A stretch of 64,000 nucleotides of DNA from NCBI GenBank assembly GCA_005406025.1, contig BGZK01000083.1, forward strand, positions 682,001 through 746,000, written 5' to 3'. The first letter of the stretch is position 1. Every line of letters begins with the position of its first letter. Source of the DNA: Eumeta japonica (Eukaryota; Arthropoda; Insecta; Lepidoptera; Psychidae). The translations under genes were made by a program, and so were the position numbers. Positions 59,785 through 64,000 of the stretch are shown here, piece after piece. A model generated the notes under the pieces. It was not told where the DNA came from. It was given only the letters and a program-made list of their open reading frames with translations, and did no database searches.

Positions 59785-60130
59785 TTTTAATCGGCTTAAA
59801 AAAAAGGGAGAAAGTATTCAATTCAGTTATATTTTTTTTATGTTAGTTACCTCAGAACTCCGTCATTTATTAACTGATTTTGAAAATTCTTAATTTTTTT
59901 GCAAGGACTACTTCCTGCTTGGAAGCATTTATTTTCAAAATCCATTTCTGATGACGACGTCCACGAAGAATTTACAGATATCCTCAAATACTATGGGCCT
60001 GCGTATAGCGATTTTTGTTTAGCTATAAGTCAAGCATTTGCATTTAGAAAGTATCATTTAGTGACGTAGAACTGATAAAGAGGACCACAGATGGCCATCA
60101 GAACTTCTCAATAACAAGTATTTCACAGGT
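59785..60130 (+). repeat. 'aaccgacttc' family copy
   Basis: Head 'taatcggcttaaaaaaaagg', then 'gttacctcagaactccgtca', 'actgattttgaaaattctt' and 'gaggaccacagatggccatc'. This is one of the best-known moth and butterfly dispersed repeats ('cctcataactccgtcattta'). Confidence 0.7.
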
Positions 60131-60288
60131 GGCGATAAGACATCTCGATTAATATAATTAATTGTAACACAGCAAATTTAATAAATGATACTTGCGAAAA
60201 TAGTAACGTGAAACTGAACTGATGATGAAGCCAGAAGGAACTCTATAATAATACAGTGTATCCCAGCCGTGTTCGGGCTTAGGGGCCT

Positions 60289-60700
60289 CCCATAAATTAC
60301 GTCACTCATCAAAGGGCAAGGGGGGTCAACGAAATGTGACAATGTGTGACAAGGGCAGGGGGGTAAGAGCTTTGTGACGTCACATGTTAAAATCCAAAAT
60401 ACTGAGCCGCGATATTTATATGTAAACAAAAAACTTAAAAATATTATTAACTTGATCTATATTTATCAAGTTTATGTCTGTCGTTTTGTCCAATATCTAA
60501 AATATTTGACTTTATCTTAATTTCATTAAAGATTATTAGTAATTTAAGTATTTCTAAACATAAAATTGAAAATATGTGGCGTCACATCAGGGAGAGGGGT
60601 TGTCTCAGTCGTCTGTGATGAAAAAGACGGGCGGGGGGAGGGGGGGAGTGTATCAAAAGATCTATATTTGTGTGACATAATTTATAGATCGTCTTTCATT
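60289..60700. mobile_element. G-rich 'tgacgtaa' MITE, copy 2
   Basis: Left 'ggggcctcccataaattacg', right (reverse complement) 'aagacgatctataaattatg'. The interior has 'gggcaaggggggtcaacg' and 'gggggtaagagctttgtgac', with repeated TGTGAC words as in copy 1 at 34187-34645. Confidence 0.68.
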
Positions 60701-60736
60701 GAAATCGATATGAGGTTTACGGTGACTATAAATAAC

Positions 60737-61010
60737 TTTTAACCGACTTAAAAAAAGTTAGAGGTTCTACGTATGTTTTACTACTTCTGTGTGTTTTTAT
60801 GTATGTTCAGCTGTAATTTCGCCAACTGTGGACCGATATCTAAATTCATTTGTATTTTGTTCGAAAGGGTATAATCCCGACGTGGTCACATAGTAACCAA
60901 GTTAGAATCTGATAATGAATTTCAGAGAAATCGAGGGATACCACGAAATATTATAGGCACGTATAAAGTGGTTGAGCTTGGGTTTCGGTAACTAGGATGG
61001 AAATTAAATA
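60737..61010 (+). repeat. 'aaccgacttc' family copy, second
   Basis: Head 'aaccgacttaaaaaaagtta', later 'gagaaatcgagggatacca' and 'ataggcacgtataaagtgg' shared with 32745-33190. It lies just past the G-rich MITE. Confidence 0.68.
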
Positions 61011-61584
61011 TTTGACAGCAACAGAACCATAACCGTATCTATAATAACGGCACACGGGCCCGTACCCATGGCCCCCATTCTCAGAGGGCCTCCGAAAGAC
61101 TGATATATTGATTTAAATTACACAATTTTTGTTTTCTATTTAGATTCATACAGCCCTTAAAATCATTTAGAAGGTAAATTAGAGAATTTTAGTAACACTT
61201 TTCTTGCAACAGTGAACTGTAATAATAATTGCCAGTTATATTATGTATTTCGACATTTCCTGCGGTCCAATCTTTTTCGCGGGCTGTACCTTACTTGTAA
61301 AATAAATCTAATCTGGTATCCGACAAAATTAGATATTTTATTAAAGTAGAATATTTTTCTATAAACGACAAAATATCTAGAAAGCAAAATTAATTTTGTC
61401 AACATCATCTAGCGTCACCTATACAAAAACGTTGCGACTACCAAATCGAGCTGACACATAAAATTCGACATTGTCTATAATTGAGGGATTCCCCAAATTT
61501 GTAAAACTTTAAGTCAGTTAGCAACAAATGGTGTGCTTTTGTACATTTTAAGAAAAAAATATTTAAAATAACAGAAGAGTTACC

Positions 61585-63270
61585 TTGTTTATTTATAAAC
61601 CTTTTCATTATCTCGAAAACAATATATTCAAGTGGTTCACAAAACAGAAAAATGTTGTAGCTCAAAAAGAAACAACTGAAAAATTTCATAAATTCACTTC
61701 ATTTTTTACGGTTGAAGCAGCCGTTCGCCCTCGTCACCTCAAGATCAAAATGTACCTAAATATCAATGAGACAATAAGTTTGCGTGTGACAAAAATGATC
61801 AACACAGGTCTAATACTGAACTTTCTACTTCAAGCTACTGTGACTTAATAACTACAAGCTTTGAAAATATATTTTCTGTTCCTGGTACCTATTGTGATGA
61901 AATTTTTACATATAAAATACGCGATATTTTGACTACAAAAGGGCCACACTTTTTCCAAAACAGAAATTATGACTTGACCGAAACTTCTGCAGGTTTTCCA
62001 GACTCAAACGGTAAAACTGACCTTCATCGTTAGATACGTGAAAGACGAAGAGCGTATAGAGAATTTGCAATTTTTATGGATGAACATAATGTACAATACA
62101 TAGCAGACTCAATTTTAAACTTTTTTGCAAGTCTTGACATTTAAATAAAATATTGCTGCGGGCAGAATGATGATAACTCATCAAATATGTCTGGAAAGTA
62201 TTCTGGTGTGCAGTCAAAAACAAAAGAAAAATGTAAATTAGCAATTTTTGTCCCATTGTCCCATGTCCTATTCTCTAAATTTGTAGGCGTTTAGGCTGTT
62301 GAATATGTTTCTGAAACATAAGGATACCTTCAATGGATCCCAAAATAGTTCAATTTTTTCTCAGCTTCCACGAAACGATTGAAAATTGTGACATAGCATT
62401 TGAGTACAATAAAGTCTTGAAGTCTCTCTCGAATACTAGATCAGGGCCTACACTAGATGATGCTAATGCTATCAACGCTTTGCAAAATGTTTATTTAAAT
62501 ATTTCTCAAGCTTTATTGTCAATCGCTAGTGACATCGACCAATCAGGAGAACCAACCAGGAGAAAGAAGCAATGAAGTCCAAAGCCTAGCAAAAAAAAAA
62601 AAGGAAAAATTTGCGACTATTCTTCTAACGGAAATGTGGAATGATTTTTTGGGAATTATGAATAAAACAAGTTAATTACAAAAGTACCATAAACTCTATA
62701 CAACAAAACTTTACGCGTCTTTGATCATTTACGTTAATAACGCACGCAATAACTTCGTTAAGGACGAATCAGGTGCAAAAGAAAAACATCCAAATGCTGA
62801 CAATAAGTTTCAAAGAAAAAGAGTTCACAGCGCAAGCATTTCTTTGTTTCAAGGATCATAGGAGACTGTACAGTTGAATGGGGGAAGAAAAAAATCCCTA
62901 TAGGTACGTTTATTTCTATAATCGATACATTGTACGCACATTTAAAGGATCGTTCAGCTGCATACCAAGAAACTTACATTTGTTTTAGTTTCCTTTGTCA
63001 GTTAATAACAATCAATTCTGACAAGTTGAAGAAAAAAAATGCAATGAATTCCTAGAATTTTATAATGAAGATATTAATGCATATGTTTTCATTTAAGTCA
63101 GTATTTAAAGAATGTAGCTAAGGAATCAGCTGATTTGCATATCTCGACTTTCCACAATCTAAACAAGTTTAATAAATTACAAGAGACATTCCAAATATTT
63201 TACAAGAATATTCCTTTGCTTAATGGTCACAAATTGTAGTGCAAAGCGTTCATTTTCACGACTGAAGAAG
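61585..63270 (+). pseudogene. hAT transposase, ZMYM1/TTF-type, decayed
   Basis: In order on the plus strand: DILTTKGPHFFQNRNYDLTE (start of the TTF-type zinc finger, 61920-61980); KVLKSLSNTR, ALQNVYLNISQALLSIASD and DQSGEPTRR (core region of ZMYM/hAT proteins, within the open frame 62333-62575); LTEMWNDFLGIMNKTS; LYASLIIYVNNARNNFVKDE; KEKHPNADNKFQRKRVHS; IPIGTFISIIDTLYAHLKDR then SAAYQETYICFSFLCQLI and KCNEFLEFYNEDIN. The spacing is shorter than in intact relatives, so pieces of the ribonuclease-H core are deleted, and several shifts and stops occur. The ATG at 62333 is internal, not a gene start. Confidence 0.78.
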
Positions 63271-63591
63271 ATTAAAAATTAATCACGAACATAATGTTAC
63301 GAGAACGTTTAACTTATTTGTCAATTGTGTATATAGAGAGTGATATCCTTCAAAACCTAGATTTTTAAGAAATAATAGAAGATTTTTCAATACAGAAATC
63401 GCGTAAAAAAAACCATTATTGTAATCATATCAAATTCAAACCACCAGCAAAGGTATCTACTGTGTGATTTGTACCAATTAACCATAATAAATAATAATTC
63501 AAGCAGAAAAATGATTATGTTATTCACTATTTTAGGTTCATAACGTAAGGTAGTCATATTGTGAATTGTATAATATGATAATGAATAAGAA

Positions 63592-63712
63592 AAACTGGCC
63601 AAGTGGGGTTCGGCTCTCGCTATATATTTGAATTGATTCATAAAATAACACCAGTGTGTGGTACGCAATCCTCAGTGCTCAAGTCCCACTCGCACTTGGT
63701 CAGTTTTTTTAT
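63592..63712. mobile_element. Short element made of the two ends of the 'gggttccgta' family
   Basis: Left 'actggccaagtggggttcgg', right 'aagtcccactcgcacttggt' + 'cagtttttt'. The two are inverted repeats of each other and match the outer ends of the family ('aaccggccaagtgcgagtcgg'). Only about 120 bp, so nearly all internal sequence is absent. Confidence 0.7.
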
Positions 63713-63790
63713 TTCCCAACGGGGCCCACTATTATCGTGTGCCCATGGGCCCCGGAACGGCTAAAGAACAGGACTATGTTTATTTGATCA

Positions 63791-64000
63791 GTTCTTCAAA
63801 TTATCTGTTCACGAATTTTATATGCAGTCAGTACTACACTACTTATTATTTTCATGTACAATTCTCAAGTTTTTATCCCTATCGAGGTCACTATATGCGA
63901 ACAGGAGTCCAGATCCACTTTTTTTCTCTTTCTATTATTTGTTTCTCGTCAAGTAACATTCTATTCTATTTTCAACTCTTAATAAATGGAACCCAAACGG
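63791..64000. other. AT-rich non-coding edge
   Basis: Nothing recognised before the window ends. Confidence 0.4.

Larger units (their letters stand above)
61045..63790 (+). mobile_element. hAT element (ZMYM/TTF type), defective
   Basis: Contains a decayed hAT transposase. The borders carry related GC-rich words, 'gcacacgggcccgtacccat' near 61050 and 'cgtgtgcccatgggccccgg' near 63738, of the 'gggcccatgggcccc' kind common at the ends of insect hAT elements. Exact terminal repeats and an 8-bp duplication could not be fixed. Another small MITE (63592-63712) sits near its right side. Confidence 0.6.

Noticed and set aside
1..64000. CRISPR array, rRNA operon, bacterial operon or phage-like system
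   Set aside because: No evenly spaced identical repeats, no rRNA signatures, no dense same-strand genes. Splice sites and transposon content show an insect nuclear genome.

Overview
This is a eukaryotic window from an insect, almost certainly a moth or butterfly. Evidence: AT-rich sequence, no operons or dense coding, consensus GT/AG splice sites, and many dispersed repeats whose ends match families I know from Lepidoptera (the 'ggccaagtgcgagtcgg / gggttccgta' family, the 'aaccgacttc' family, the 'cgttgctggcct' family, the 'actagcttttgcccgc' family). Species and chromosome cannot be named. Family names come from remembered motifs, not from a search.

Host coding content is sparse. The best host exon is a minus-strand terminal exon at 7526-7661, with a perfect pyrimidine-rich acceptor, 44 codons and a stop. 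Weaker exon candidates lie at 14868-14974 (-), 43441-43565 (-), 47125-47370 (-), 48444-48574 (+, ATG and GTAAGT donor) and 53927-54053 (+). None is identified. The picture fits very long introns or an intergenic span, with GC-elevated, repeat-free islands (for example 2280-2650, 9300-9910, 18440-18800, 42785-43060, 53420-53740) that look like conserved regulatory DNA. A CpG-rich island with a perfect NRF-1-type palindrome sits at 14551-14560.

Most of the recognisable sequence is mobile-element fossils. Left to right: mariner (4178-5257); non-LTR endonuclease scrap (7976-8140); RTE-like reverse transcriptase split by a Tigger/pogo-like MITE (10690-12060, MITE 11226-11719); Tc1-like transposase (16842-17418, minus); a second RTE split by a second pogo-like MITE (18975-19765, MITE 19026-19553); a three-exon P-element/THAP9-like transposase with its THAP domain (21529-24589, minus) bordered by a perfect 68-bp palindrome; R1-like RT scraps (27360-27600 and 35870-36520); a large Jockey/CR1-like retrotransposon (36751-39505, minus) abutting a tRNA-like SINE head; a third RTE scrap (56588-56940); and a ZMYM/TTF-type hAT element (61045-63790).

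Non-autonomous and structural repeats fill much of the rest: three same-strand copies of an 'agagcttgaaaa' family, several copies of the 'gggttccgta' family (one carrying a nested 580-bp foldback element), two copies of a G-rich 'tgacgtaa' MITE, a degenerate ~30-bp minisatellite (55270-55745) and many AT, TG and CA microsatellites. Nested insertions give relative ages. I found no CRISPR array, no rRNA and no functional tRNA.
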